Shown here one piece after another: positions 26,501 through 32,505 of a stretch of 32,505 bases of DNA. Position numbers and translations under genes: made by a program. The stretch is from Ignavibacteria bacterium (GTDB taxonomy: Bacteria > Bacteroidota > Ignavibacteria > UBA10030 > SZUA-254). Position 1 is the stretch's first letter; every line of letters begins with the position of its first letter. Below the pieces are notes generated by a model that made no database searches, was not told the DNA's origin, and saw only the letters and a program-made list of their open reading frames with translations. The stretch spans positions 1-32,505 of the forward strand of contig QJVY01000132.1 of NCBI GenBank assembly GCA_003235555.1, read 5' to 3'.

Positions 26501-27353
26501 GCGAGGCAACCCCGACGGACCCCGTCCCGACGATTTTCCCCCCCTGGGGAACGAACTGACCGACCACCCGCGCGAAAACCGCAGTGATGGTTTTATTCCC
26601 GTTCATGGAGATCGTCAGGGGGTTGGCGGAACCGGATGTATCGCACTCCCAGTGGGAGAAATACCAGTTCGCGTCCGCGGGTGCCGCCGTCAACTGGACG
26701 TTCACCCCCGGTTGGTAGGACGCCTGGTCGGGATTTTTCATCACCGTGCCGCCGCCCACCACAGAAATATCGAGGGTATATTCGGGTGCGAACGAGGCCT
26801 CGATCGTGTGGTCGGATGTGACTGTGGTGAAGGAGTAGTTCCCGACCGAACCGACGGAAACGGTGTCGACGAGGACGTCACTGATGAAATACCCCGGATC
26901 GGGCGTGATCGTGTAGTCGACGGAATTTCCGTACCCGACAATCGAGTCGCCGGCCGGTGTGATGGAACCGTTCGGACCTGCCGAAGCACTGACGGTGAAT
27001 GTCTGGAGACCGAAAAAGGCCTCGATGGAATGATCGGCCAGGACGGTGAAAAAGGTGTAGGAACCGACCGCCCCGACAGAGACGGTGTCGACGTGCACAT
27101 CGGCTACGTAGTACCCGACATTGGGAGTTATCGTGAATGCCTGGTCTGCACCGTCGGCCACCAGGACGGCCCCGCCCGGCGCGATGCCTCCGCCGGCACC
27201 TGCGGTGGCCGTGATCGTATGGTCGACAAGGACGGATTCGACGCCCCGCGCGTCGGTCACCTGTCGGGCGGGTTGAGCCCCGGCGGTGAGTGAAAACAGC
27301 AGGACGAAGAGTCCGGGGGCTGTGAATCTGCTGAAGGCTCTTCGCGCGTTCAT
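23583..27353 (-). CDS. large T9SS-exported protein: bacterial-repeat domains and seven-repeat propeller
   Basis: The 1256-residue protein has a signal peptide (1-26, ending AGAQ). Three InlB/'bacterial repeat'-like modules follow (about 45-262; signatures DPGYFISDV and SHTIEA-like strands, and YFSHWECD). Next come seven 55-residue repeats (about 268-652) with the pattern SQQGSKLVGTG...SVSLSADGNTA...GAAWVFTR, resembling FG-GAP or kelch-like blades and expected to close a propeller. Two more bacterial-repeat modules follow (652-800), then about 350 residues with no recognised motif. The last part is a T9SS type A sorting domain from about 1170 (NYPNPFNPATTI). GAGGAG lies 7 bases before the ATG. 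It is likely a surface adhesin or sugar-binding protein; the role is not shown by sequence. Confidence 0.9.
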   Translation of the reverse strand: MNARRAFSRFTAPGLFVLLFSLTAGAQPARQVTDARGVESVLVDHTITATAGAGGGIAPGGAVLVADGADQAFTITPNVGYYVADVHVDTVSVGAVGSYTFFTVLADHSIEAFFGLQTFTVSASAGPNGSITPAGDSIVGYGNSVDYTITPDPGYFISDVLVDTVSVGSVGNYSFTTVTSDHTIEASFAPEYTLDISVVGGGTVMKNPDQASYQPGVNVQLTAAPADANWYFSHWECDTSGSANPLTISMNGNKTITAVFARVVGQFVPQGGKIVGTGSVGVASQGTSVAISADGSTAIVGGPADNGGTGAAWMYTRCNEVWSQQGGKLVGTGAAGAAAQGQSVSLSADGNTAVVGGFEDNTGVGAAWIFVRTSGVWTQQGPKLTGTGAVGTSRQGYAVAVSGDGNTVILGGFLDDGGIGAVWVFTRSGSTWSQQGSKLVGTGAVNLGGQGRSVSLSSDGNTAIVGGYTDKGYLGAAWVFTRTAGVWSQQGSKLFGSDAAGNARMGQSVSLSADGNTALIGGNADDTNLGAAWVFTRTAGIWSQQGSKLVGTGALGAAQQGISVSLSADGNKAVIGGKEDDGGNGAIWVFTRSGTAWNQEGGKLTGSGSAGPAGQGASVMTAGDGNTSIVGGSGDDGGTGAAWVYGLGVQMFTITSVAGPNGTISPSGVSPVDYGDSLAFTITPDPGYFVSDVTVDSVSVGSTASYTFLNVTGNHTIEAYFEQSEYTLTVSTSGQGSVLTVPVQATYLYGVGVTLTATPADSTWLFSHWSGDAGGSSNPLVFPMTANTSITAVFVRIPVLAAMYRSFMPESVAVETGERGRLGRIVKRKPTGVDFQVYILNPYAYVDRLIVYLRSPIDVTRPFGTIPPSTPVPLNTRSNRWAFIFSPPLSFTDTIRVYGFGTKGRYQAISWHRFLLSDIPGSPIGAPGSIAERNALLLPMPNRLNILSEVFAQGGFEADRGLLIGKDRSDSSRSYGWLLAPTYKYVFKTLNYRNIQHTGTPRGLDYYVNGRAITRRQKKILPTKQNNRLLANLVTLKMGIVASAMGKTPVGFGELIYDDESANPLNGMMIRDISALGDSLMMGSYEPGYHNFAPPAVFLNLDSTVRKINEAFEGPMDTISFASELVAEGTRELGEVAYLKPNPTVVPFLITPVGSPFEEVPEEYVLYQNYPNPFNPATTISFEIPEESQVTLSVFNMLGQRVAVLADNEELDVGEYDFEFDAAHLASGVYLYRIDARSIEGSGKTFIRTGKMVLLK
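25398..26552 (-). repeat. seven tandem coding repeats of exactly 165 bp
   Basis: The marker lysine of the (G/S/P)K(L/I) motif recurs at residues 273, 328, 383, 438, 493, 548 and 603, a period of 55 codons with no insertions or deletions. Units are similar but not identical at DNA level. Confidence 0.9.
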
Positions 27354-27488
27354 GATAAATCTCCTCTTCGGGGATGGACGTCCGGGCTGATCCCCTTGGG
27401 TGACGACCCACCCACGTCAGATTGTCGATGCTCAAAAACCGGCAATTCGACCGGATCTATGAAGAAAATGGAAGGGGTTACCTGATGC

Positions 27489-27517
27489 AACTTATAATAC
27501 AATTCAGTGAATATCAA
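27489..27517 (-). promoter_or_regulatory. promoter of the large T9SS protein gene
   Basis: Minus strand TTGATA (27517-27512), 17 bases, TAAGTT (27494-27489). The leader would be about 130 bases and includes a small TGGGTG/CACCCA hairpin near 27396-27413. Confidence 0.4.
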
Positions 27518-27591
27518 GGCCAGGCCCACCGTTGTCGGGAGAGACTTCGGGTGTGAGGTTCTAACCCTGCAACCGGGGCCGGTTTTCCCGA

Positions 27592-29253
27592 TTACACGGT
27601 GTGCAGATAGCGCATAACGGAGTAGATCGCGGCGGATCCCTCCCCGACGGCGGCGGCGACACGCCTGTTCGCGCCTGAGCGGACGTCCCCGGCCGCGAAG
27701 ACACCAGGCACGTTGGTTTCGAACATGTAGGGATCGCGGTCCAGGTTCCACCCCCGTATACCGCGAACGGTCCTCGGGATGTCCGGGCCCGTCAGGATGA
27801 ACCCCTTCTCGTCGAGCTCCAGCGTACCGTCGACCATGCCCGAATGGGGCGCGGTACCGATAAAGATGAACATCGCCGCCGCGTCGAACCGGGTTTCCTC
27901 CCCGCTGCCCAACGTTCTGACAACCACACTCTCCAGCCTGCCGCTTCCCGTCACCGAGGAGACCTCCACCCCGTTCACAACCTCGATATTCGCCGTTGCG
28001 TCGATCCGGTCGACGAGGTACCGCGACATCGCCGGGCTCAACGACGGTGCCCTCACGAGCATCCTCACCAGGCTGGCATACCTGCTGAAAAACAGGGCGC
28101 CCTGGCCCGCCGAGTTGGCGCCCCCGACGATGCAGATCTCCTGGCCGCGGTAGGTCACCCCCTCCGTCATCGCGGCGCCGTAGTACACGCCGATGCCCAG
28201 GAGCGGGTCGATGCCCGGCACCTCGAGTTTCCGTACGCTCATGCCCGTCGCGAACACCGCCGCGTAACAGGAGATCTCGGAACCGTTTGCCAGCCTGATA
28301 ATCCTGTACGGATCCTCGCGACGGATCCCGACCACTTCGCTGGCCGTCAGGATCTCCCCCCCGAAACGCCTGACCTGCGTCGTGGCGCGTTGGGCGAGGT
28401 CCGCGCCGCTGATTCCGGTGGGGAACCCGAGGTAATTTTCAATCCTCGAGCTCGTGCCCGCCTGGCCTCCCGGCGCATTTTGTTCGAGCAGCACCGTTTT
28501 CAACCCCTCCGAGGCTCCGTAAAGGGCGTTGGCAAGGCCGGCGGGACCGCCCCCGATTACCACGAGGTCGTAAAACGGAAGCTTCGCGCGCGTCTGCAAC
28601 CCCACGCTGTCCGCGAGCTCGGGGATCGGCGGGTTCACGAGGCGGGACCCGTCCGGAAGGAAGATCACCGGTAGACTTCCGATTCCGGATGGCAGGGCCG
28701 AAAGGGTCTCTCGCATCGGCGCGTCCTGGTCGATATCGATCCACTGGTAAGGGACCTGATTCCGTGAAAGAAACTCCTTGGCCGCGTAGCTCTCGGGGGA
28801 CCAACGCGTGCCCGCGACCCGGATGCCGTCGTAGGGAAGCCTCACCCGGGCCGACCAGTCCATCAGGAGGTCGTCCAGCACGGGGTAGAGTTTATCCTCA
28901 GGCGGATCCCAGGGTTTCATCAGGTAATGGTCGAGGCCGATCTCGTTGATGCTCGTGATCGCCGCCTCCGTGTCGGCGTATGCGGTAAGAAGGACTTTCT
29001 TGGAATCAGGATGGATCTTCTGCACTTCGGTGAGGACCTCCGTTCCGGTCATCACGGGCATGCGCTGATCGACGATGAACATCGCAATCGGCGTGCCCCG
29101 TTCCTTCAGGCGCCGCGCCGTGTTGACGGCGTCGTCCCCGGTGGACACCTTCAGCACACGGTACCGCCCTCCATAGTGGGCGCGGAGATCGCGATCGATC
29201 GCACCGAGTACTTCGGGATCGTCATCGACGGTCATGATTACTGGTTTTGCCAC
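27592..29253 (-). CDS. response regulator fused to glutaredoxin-like and thioredoxin-reductase-like domains
   Basis: The 553-residue protein starts at GTG 29253 behind a perfect AAGGAG with a 7-base spacer. Domain order: receiver (about 3-125) with phosphoacceptor D62 (FIVDQRMP) and K113; a glutaredoxin-like segment (about 140-222) in which the CxxC position reads WSPE; then an FAD/NADPH two-domain flavoprotein like thioredoxin reductase (about 227-553) with GGGPAGL (234-240), GGQAGTSSRIENYLGFP, GGANSAG (377-383) and FAAGDV. Where thioredoxin reductase has its redox CxxC, this protein reads YYGAAMT (358-364). It therefore cannot do disulfide relay by the usual route and more likely senses or alters the flavin/NAD(P)H state as a phosphorylation-controlled module. 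It is the last gene of an operon with a cysteine hydrolase and a PAS kinase. This fusion is known from annotation, but its function is unclear. Confidence 0.94.
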   Translation of the reverse strand: MAKPVIMTVDDDPEVLGAIDRDLRAHYGGRYRVLKVSTGDDAVNTARRLKERGTPIAMFIVDQRMPVMTGTEVLTEVQKIHPDSKKVLLTAYADTEAAITSINEIGLDHYLMKPWDPPEDKLYPVLDDLLMDWSARVRLPYDGIRVAGTRWSPESYAAKEFLSRNQVPYQWIDIDQDAPMRETLSALPSGIGSLPVIFLPDGSRLVNPPIPELADSVGLQTRAKLPFYDLVVIGGGPAGLANALYGASEGLKTVLLEQNAPGGQAGTSSRIENYLGFPTGISGADLAQRATTQVRRFGGEILTASEVVGIRREDPYRIIRLANGSEISCYAAVFATGMSVRKLEVPGIDPLLGIGVYYGAAMTEGVTYRGQEICIVGGANSAGQGALFFSRYASLVRMLVRAPSLSPAMSRYLVDRIDATANIEVVNGVEVSSVTGSGRLESVVVRTLGSGEETRFDAAAMFIFIGTAPHSGMVDGTLELDEKGFILTGPDIPRTVRGIRGWNLDRDPYMFETNVPGVFAAGDVRSGANRRVAAAVGEGSAAIYSVMRYLHTV

Positions 29254-29323
29254 GACAGAACTCCTTCTCTGGGATGGTTGTTTTTACTTCACCGGGGACG
29301 ATGAGCCGGGCCCGTTGCGCTCT

Positions 29324-31003
29324 TCAGGGGGGCGTCGAGCCGGGATCGGTCAGCGGGAGCCATACCGTGAACCGGGTGCGGCCCGGCCGGGAATCGACTG
29401 AAATTCCCCCGCCGTGTTTTTCGGTGATGATGCTGTATGTCGTCGAAAGTCCCAGGCCTGTCCCCCGACCGGGCTCCTTCGTCGTGAAGAAGGGGTCGAA
29501 GATGCGCGACTGCACCGCCTCTGGTATACCGGGACCGGAATCCTCGATCTCCACCACTGCCCGGTGTTCTCCGAGTCTCGTCCTGATACGCAGCTCCCCT
29601 TTTCCGTTCATGGCATCGACCGCGTTGTCGATCAGGTTCGTCCAGGCCTGATTGAGCTCGGAGCCAAAAGCCTCCAGGGGGGGGACGTCCGGGCTGTACT
29701 CCCTGATGATCTTGACACCCTTGTTCAGCTTAAACCGCATAATCACGAGCGTTTCTTCGAGTCCGTCCTGGAGCCTGATTCTCTGCACCGGCGCCTGTCC
29801 GAGGTAGGAATAATGCTTGAGCGCCCCGACAATTTCAGAAATCCTCGCGGATCCCTTTCCGATGTCCGACAGGAGGATGTAGACCGGAAAGACCACCGCA
29901 GTCCATTCCAGGACGGATGACAGGGCATCACCCGGTATGATGCCGGCCATCCGGTCCAGGTCCGACGGCGAAATCTCGGTCGCGGCCAACGGGGATGCGA
30001 GGTTCCAGGGATCCGGGATGTCGTGCCCGCTCAGCCACTCCTCGATTTCCGCTTCGGCATCGGCCCGCGACAACGGATCAAGGGGGTCCAGCCTGACGGA
30101 TGATTTCCTCGCCCTTTCCTCGAGTTCGTCGATAAGATCTCGTGCAGCCGCGGAGAGGTTCACGGATGAAAGTTTGATGTGCGCCTTTTCCAGCCGGACG
30201 ATCGCGTCCCGGAGGTGCCCGGTGGTCCGGACCACGGCCGCCGCCGGATTGTTGAGTTCATGCGCCACGCCCGCGGCGAGCGTGCCCAGTGTCGCCATTT
30301 TCTCCGACTGGCGCAACGCCTTCTCGGTCCGCTTCTGGACTGTGACATCCGCGCCGAACACGAAAACGAAAGGCCCCCCCCCGTCCCGCCTGTGGGCGAA
30401 AATGAAATCCCTGCCGAGGACGCACGCCTCGACCGGCACGGGTTCCGGGGAGGCGAGAATCAGGCTCCACGTCCTGTCATCAAAATCCGGAAGGATATTT
30501 TTCCAGCACCGCCCCACGACGTCCTCGCCGAACAGCTGCCTGGCGGCCGCGTTTCCCATGATCACGTTGCCGCCGAGGTCCGTTCTGATCACAGGACCGG
30601 GGTTCATTTCGGGGAATCGGGCAAGCTCGGCGAGCAGGACCTTTTGTCTCGCCAGTTCCTCCTCCGCCCGTTTCCGTGTCGTGATGTCAGCACCGAACAC
30701 GTAGACGTCACCGCCGGTCGCCGGGAGGATGAACGTGAGGGAGACACACATGTTTCCAATTTCCACCTCACACTGAGTTGGACCCTCTCCGCTCCAGATC
30801 CTCCCCCATTCCTCCCTGCTTATGTCGGGACAGATGTCGACCCACGTTTTCCCGACCAGCCCCTCGTCGCCGAACATCGTCCGCGCCGCCCTGTTTGCCA
30901 GGACGATCGTTCCCTTCCGGTCGATGCGAAACACCGGACCCGGATTGATATCCGGGAGACTTGCCATCTCCCGGAGTTTCCGTTTACGGCCACCCAGGAT
31001 CAC
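29324..31003 (-). CDS. PAS-PAS sensor histidine kinase with insertion in the dimerisation domain
   Basis: The 559-residue soluble kinase has two PAS domains (about 14-112 and 128-225), each beginning with a NPGPV(F/I)R(I/T)D strand and followed by a short coiled coil. HisKA has phosphoacceptor H248 in GVAHELNNPAAAV. About 110 residues separate this helix from the second dimerisation helix (KGSARISEIVGALKHYSYLG), far more than usual. The ATPase domain has NLIDNAVDAM, EDSGPGIP, DPFFTTK and GTGLGLSTTYSII. GTG 31003 is used as start: AAGGA of the preceding gene's final codons lies 11 bases upstream. It follows the hydrolase gene by 8 bases and precedes the receiver-flavoprotein gene by 70, its probable phosphotransfer partner. 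Confidence 0.92.
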   Translation of the reverse strand: MILGGRKRKLREMASLPDINPGPVFRIDRKGTIVLANRAARTMFGDEGLVGKTWVDICPDISREEWGRIWSGEGPTQCEVEIGNMCVSLTFILPATGGDVYVFGADITTRKRAEEELARQKVLLAELARFPEMNPGPVIRTDLGGNVIMGNAAARQLFGEDVVGRCWKNILPDFDDRTWSLILASPEPVPVEACVLGRDFIFAHRRDGGGPFVFVFGADVTVQKRTEKALRQSEKMATLGTLAAGVAHELNNPAAAVVRTTGHLRDAIVRLEKAHIKLSSVNLSAAARDLIDELEERARKSSVRLDPLDPLSRADAEAEIEEWLSGHDIPDPWNLASPLAATEISPSDLDRMAGIIPGDALSSVLEWTAVVFPVYILLSDIGKGSARISEIVGALKHYSYLGQAPVQRIRLQDGLEETLVIMRFKLNKGVKIIREYSPDVPPLEAFGSELNQAWTNLIDNAVDAMNGKGELRIRTRLGEHRAVVEIEDSGPGIPEAVQSRIFDPFFTTKEPGRGTGLGLSTTYSIITEKHGGGISVDSRPGRTRFTVWLPLTDPGSTPP

Positions 31004-31011
31004 CGGGACGA

Positions 31012-31662
31012 TTATCCTTTCATGGCCCTGATGACTTCATCCGTCGTCATGACGGCGTTGGCGATGAATCCGAAGTTGACGAGTGCCGCCTGGTATCCGT
31101 CACCGAGCTCGGGGTGCCGGGCGCCCGCGGTGGCGTCCTTCACCACGGTGACCTCAAAACCCTGCTCGAGCAGTTCACGCATATGTGCCTCGACACAGAG
31201 GTTGGCGGACATCCCGGCGAGGATGATCCTGCTGATGTTCCTCTTGCGCAGCTGCAGTGCGAGGTCGTTGTTTTCCGGTCCGTAGACCTTGTGCGGGTTG
31301 ACGATCACGGTCTTTTGATCTTCGATGTACGGTTTGAACCGTTCCAGCCAGTCGGCCCCCGATCCGTCGAATCCATCGAGGGACAGGGCCCCGCGCCTGT
31401 CGAACATTTTGATCTGGTGCATCATCAGTTCGACCGTACCGCCGAACTTCCATCCGTGGTCTGTCGGGTAGTAGTAGTGCGGGGATATGAACACCTCGTA
31501 ACCTGATTTTTTGGCGGTTTCGAACAACCGCTCGATGTTCTCGACGGTTTTGTTCTCTTTGACACTGTCCCCCACAAGTCCCCAGGTGACCCCCTTTTCA
31601 CTGAGAAAATCGTTCTGCGGGTCGGTGACCAGCACTGCCGTATTTGTGTTGTTGATTTCCAT
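31012..31662 (-). CDS. isochorismatase-family cysteine hydrolase
   Basis: I set the start at ATG 31662, preceded by GGAGGG, rather than the longer frame to 31725. The 216-residue product has the isochorismatase-like triad: D14 in VTDPQNDFL, K125 in NPHKVYG and C156 in GMSANLCVEAH, with the cis-peptide region before the cysteine intact. Family members hydrolyse amides, esters or vinyl ethers of small molecules (isochorismate, nicotinamide, carbamates); the substrate cannot be told. No signal peptide is present. First in the operon hydrolase-kinase-receiver/flavoprotein. If it acted on nicotinamide-type compounds it would fit the NAD(P)H-binding partner, but that is a guess. Confidence 0.92.
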   Translation of the reverse strand: MEINNTNTAVLVTDPQNDFLSEKGVTWGLVGDSVKENKTVENIERLFETAKKSGYEVFISPHYYYPTDHGWKFGGTVELMMHQIKMFDRRGALSLDGFDGSGADWLERFKPYIEDQKTVIVNPHKVYGPENNDLALQLRKRNISRIILAGMSANLCVEAHMRELLEQGFEVTVVKDATAGARHPELGDGYQAALVNFGFIANAVMTTDEVIRAMKG

Positions 31663-31929
31663 GAAACCCTCCGTGATTGATTGACTGCATTGATTGATGT
31701 TCGTGTTCTGCGGTTGACGGATCACTCTGCGTGGAAATGCACCTTCTCCATCGGATATCTCCCGGTCTGGTTGATCAACGGACGAAGGAGGTGATGGTGG
31801 TGGGGGAGGCCGGCGACCCGGGAGGACCGGCGGGCATCACGGCCGGCCGGGGCGAACAGGGCATCCCGCCCAACTCGGTCCCGGCCAGAGACGTTCTGAG
31901 GTATTGGAGAATCATGAACCATGGTCTCA

Positions 31930-31977
31930 AAAAACGTTTGCCTCCTTCCCTGGCGACCGGGAGAGGAGGCGGTAAAC
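31930..31977 (-). terminator. intrinsic terminator inside the leader of the hydrolase operon (candidate attenuator)
   Basis: Read on the minus strand, GTTT-ACC-GCCTCCT-C-TCCC pairs with GGGA-AGGAGGC-AAAC around an 8-base loop. This gives 15 base pairs with two bulges, followed by G and six T. It lies about 70-115 bases after the predicted transcription start and about 270 bases before ATG 31662, so it would stop transcription before the operon unless relieved. Confidence 0.65.
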
Positions 31978-31997
31978 CTGATGGGTGACAGTCTCGC

Positions 31998-32029
31998 ACG
32001 TTTTTCCATTGTATGTCGGAAAACGTCCG
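31998..32029 (-). promoter_or_regulatory. alternative hairpins upstream of the leader terminator
   Basis: Two mutually exclusive stems share bases here: 31998-32007 with 32018-32026 (ACGTTTTCC against GGAAAAACGT, one bulge), or TCGGA (32015-32019) with TCCGA (32025-32029). A switch between them would fit an attenuator; no known riboswitch class is recognised. Confidence 0.3.
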
Positions 32030-32053
32030 ATCGCGCGTTGATTTGCGTCTACA

Positions 32054-32082
32054 AAGGTAGAGATTCAACAAGGTAATGTCAA
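32054..32082 (-). promoter_or_regulatory. promoter of the hydrolase/kinase/receiver-flavoprotein operon
   Basis: Minus strand TTGACA (32082-32077), 17 bases, TACCTT (32059-32054), continuing as TACCTTTG, a full match to the Bacteroidota TAnnTTTG box. The predicted start near 32046 gives a leader of about 385 bases. Confidence 0.6.
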
Positions 32083-32140
32083 GAGAGGTGGGGAACTCTA
32101 GAATTACTCCAATGGCGGGTTTTTTTTGAATTCTCCGCGC

Positions 32141-32169
32141 TTTGATACAAAGGGGGAAAATCCTAATTT
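32141..32169 (+). promoter_or_regulatory. possible promoter of the cyclic-nucleotide-binding gene
   Basis: TTTGAT (32141-32146), 17 bases, TAATTT (32164-32169). A small GAAA-tetraloop hairpin (CTCCC/GGGAG, 32182-32195) follows in the leader before ATG 32226. It diverges from the hydrolase operon promoter. Confidence 0.35.
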
Positions 32170-32225
32170 ATGCGATCAATCCTCCCGAAAGGGAGATGGT
32201 CCTCCACCACTGAAAAACATTCCAA

Positions 32226-32505
32226 ATGGCAGATAAGCCCCTGATTGACCGTCTGGCCGAGCTCCCTCAACTCTCAGCCATTCCCCGCAAGGAACTGGAA
32301 TGGCTCACCGACCACGGCCACCTTGTCACCCGCGAGGCGGGATATGTCGTGGCCCCCATGGGAAAGCGGATCGAAACCCTCTGGCTCCTTGTCAGCGGGC
32401 GGATCGCCATCCACGTGGACCGGGGTGCGGGACCCCGCCTCGTCATGGAATGGCGCACAGGGGACGTCGGGGGAATGCTCCCCTATTCCCGCACGAAGGG
32501 TCCCC
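32226..32505 (+). CDS. cyclic-nucleotide-binding-domain protein, 3' end outside window
   Basis: ATG 32226 opens a frame of 93 codons that runs off the window without a stop. The translation begins MADKPLIDRLAELPQLSAIP, then KELEWLTDHGHLVTREAGYV, LWLLVSGRIAIHVD and WRTGDVGGMLPYS. This is the order of a Crp-type cyclic-nucleotide-binding beta roll (the 'G.L.I.....G....GD..G' core). The Arg/Glu of the cNMP-binding cassette cannot be checked because the sequence ends. In related loci I recall this domain fronting a histidine kinase next to receiver/thioredoxin-reductase fusions, so the missing part may be a kinase. No strong ribosome binding site is seen. Confidence 0.8.
   Translation, partial: MADKPLIDRLAELPQLSAIPRKELEWLTDHGHLVTREAGYVVAPMGKRIETLWLLVSGRIAIHVDRGAGPRLVMEWRTGDVGGMLPYSRTKGP

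Larger units (their letters stand above)
31663..32053. other. intergenic leader region without a supported gene
   Basis: This stretch between the hydrolase start and its promoter holds the leader terminator and hairpins described separately. Short frames on both strands (about 85 and 95 codons) lack ribosome binding sites and recognisable protein character. Confidence 0.6.

Noticed and set aside
25398-26552. Tandem repeats as a CRISPR array
   Set aside because: The 165-bp units are continuous coding sequence without spacers.
31731-31988. 85-codon plus-strand frame with Gly-rich stretch
   Set aside because: No start signal; composition follows the GC-rich leader of the opposite operon.
31722-32009. 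95-codon minus-strand frame with four consecutive histidines, possible leader peptide
   Set aside because: No ribosome binding site, terminator lies inside it, and the histidines are not placed near the terminator; no reason for histidine control of the operon.

Overview
The window reads as chromosomal DNA from a GC-rich bacterium of the FCB superphylum (Bacteroidota/Ignavibacteria and relatives); the exact lineage cannot be fixed from this sequence alone. Three things point there. Two large secreted proteins end in the type A sorting domain of the type IX secretion system (an NPFNP linker followed by a Gly-Val-Tyr-type ending). One secreted subtilase carries two FCB-style 'GWN(I/L)V' modules. 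The recurring promoter pattern is TTGACA-17 nt-TAnnTT, close to the Bacteroidota -7 box. There are no tRNA, rRNA, CRISPR or insertion-sequence features. Genes are densely packed, with many 4-base stop/start overlaps.

Region 1 (1-4304, + strand) is a signalling cluster. It holds the 3' part of a glycine-cleavage-H-like protein without the lipoyl lysine, a membrane sensor kinase with two periplasmic heme-binding motifs, an NtrC-type sigma-54 activator, and an archaemetzincin protease whose GTG start overlaps the activator's stop. A textbook sigma-54 promoter lies so close to the kinase start that the mRNA would be nearly leaderless. A DUF2867-type NAD-binding oxidoreductase follows (4363-5826).

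Region 2 (5844-13235, - strand) holds a DUF2339 membrane protein, a secreted 5'-nucleotidase with a T9SS sorting domain, the decayed C-terminal remnant of what looks like a B12-binding radical SAM protein (+ strand), and an OmpR-type regulator translationally coupled to a large multi-pass sensor kinase. A secreted thioredoxin-fold protein diverges from that kinase.

Region 3 (14695-18628, - strand) has a STAS-domain protein whose phosphoacceptor position is cysteine. It also has a tight run of a secreted HEAT-like protein, an MscS channel, an ABC ATPase and an ABC-2 permease; channel and ATPase overlap by 4 bases.

Region 4 (18833-27353) is exported hydrolases and surface proteins: an M1-type peptidase, a subtilase that seems to have lost its sorting domain, and a 1256-residue T9SS protein with seven exact 55-residue repeats, probably a beta-propeller.

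Region 5 (27592-32505) is a redox-flavoured signalling locus. A cysteine hydrolase, a PAS-PAS histidine kinase with a large insertion between its dimerisation helices, and a receiver/glutaredoxin-like/thioredoxin-reductase-like fusion lacking the catalytic CxxC motifs form one - strand operon. A cyclic-nucleotide-binding protein, cut by the window end, is transcribed divergently. The operon's leader contains a strong intrinsic terminator well before the first gene, suggesting attenuation. Regions 1 and 5 are the best candidates for an under-described system: both couple redox-type sensory modules (heme, flavin) to unusual effectors.
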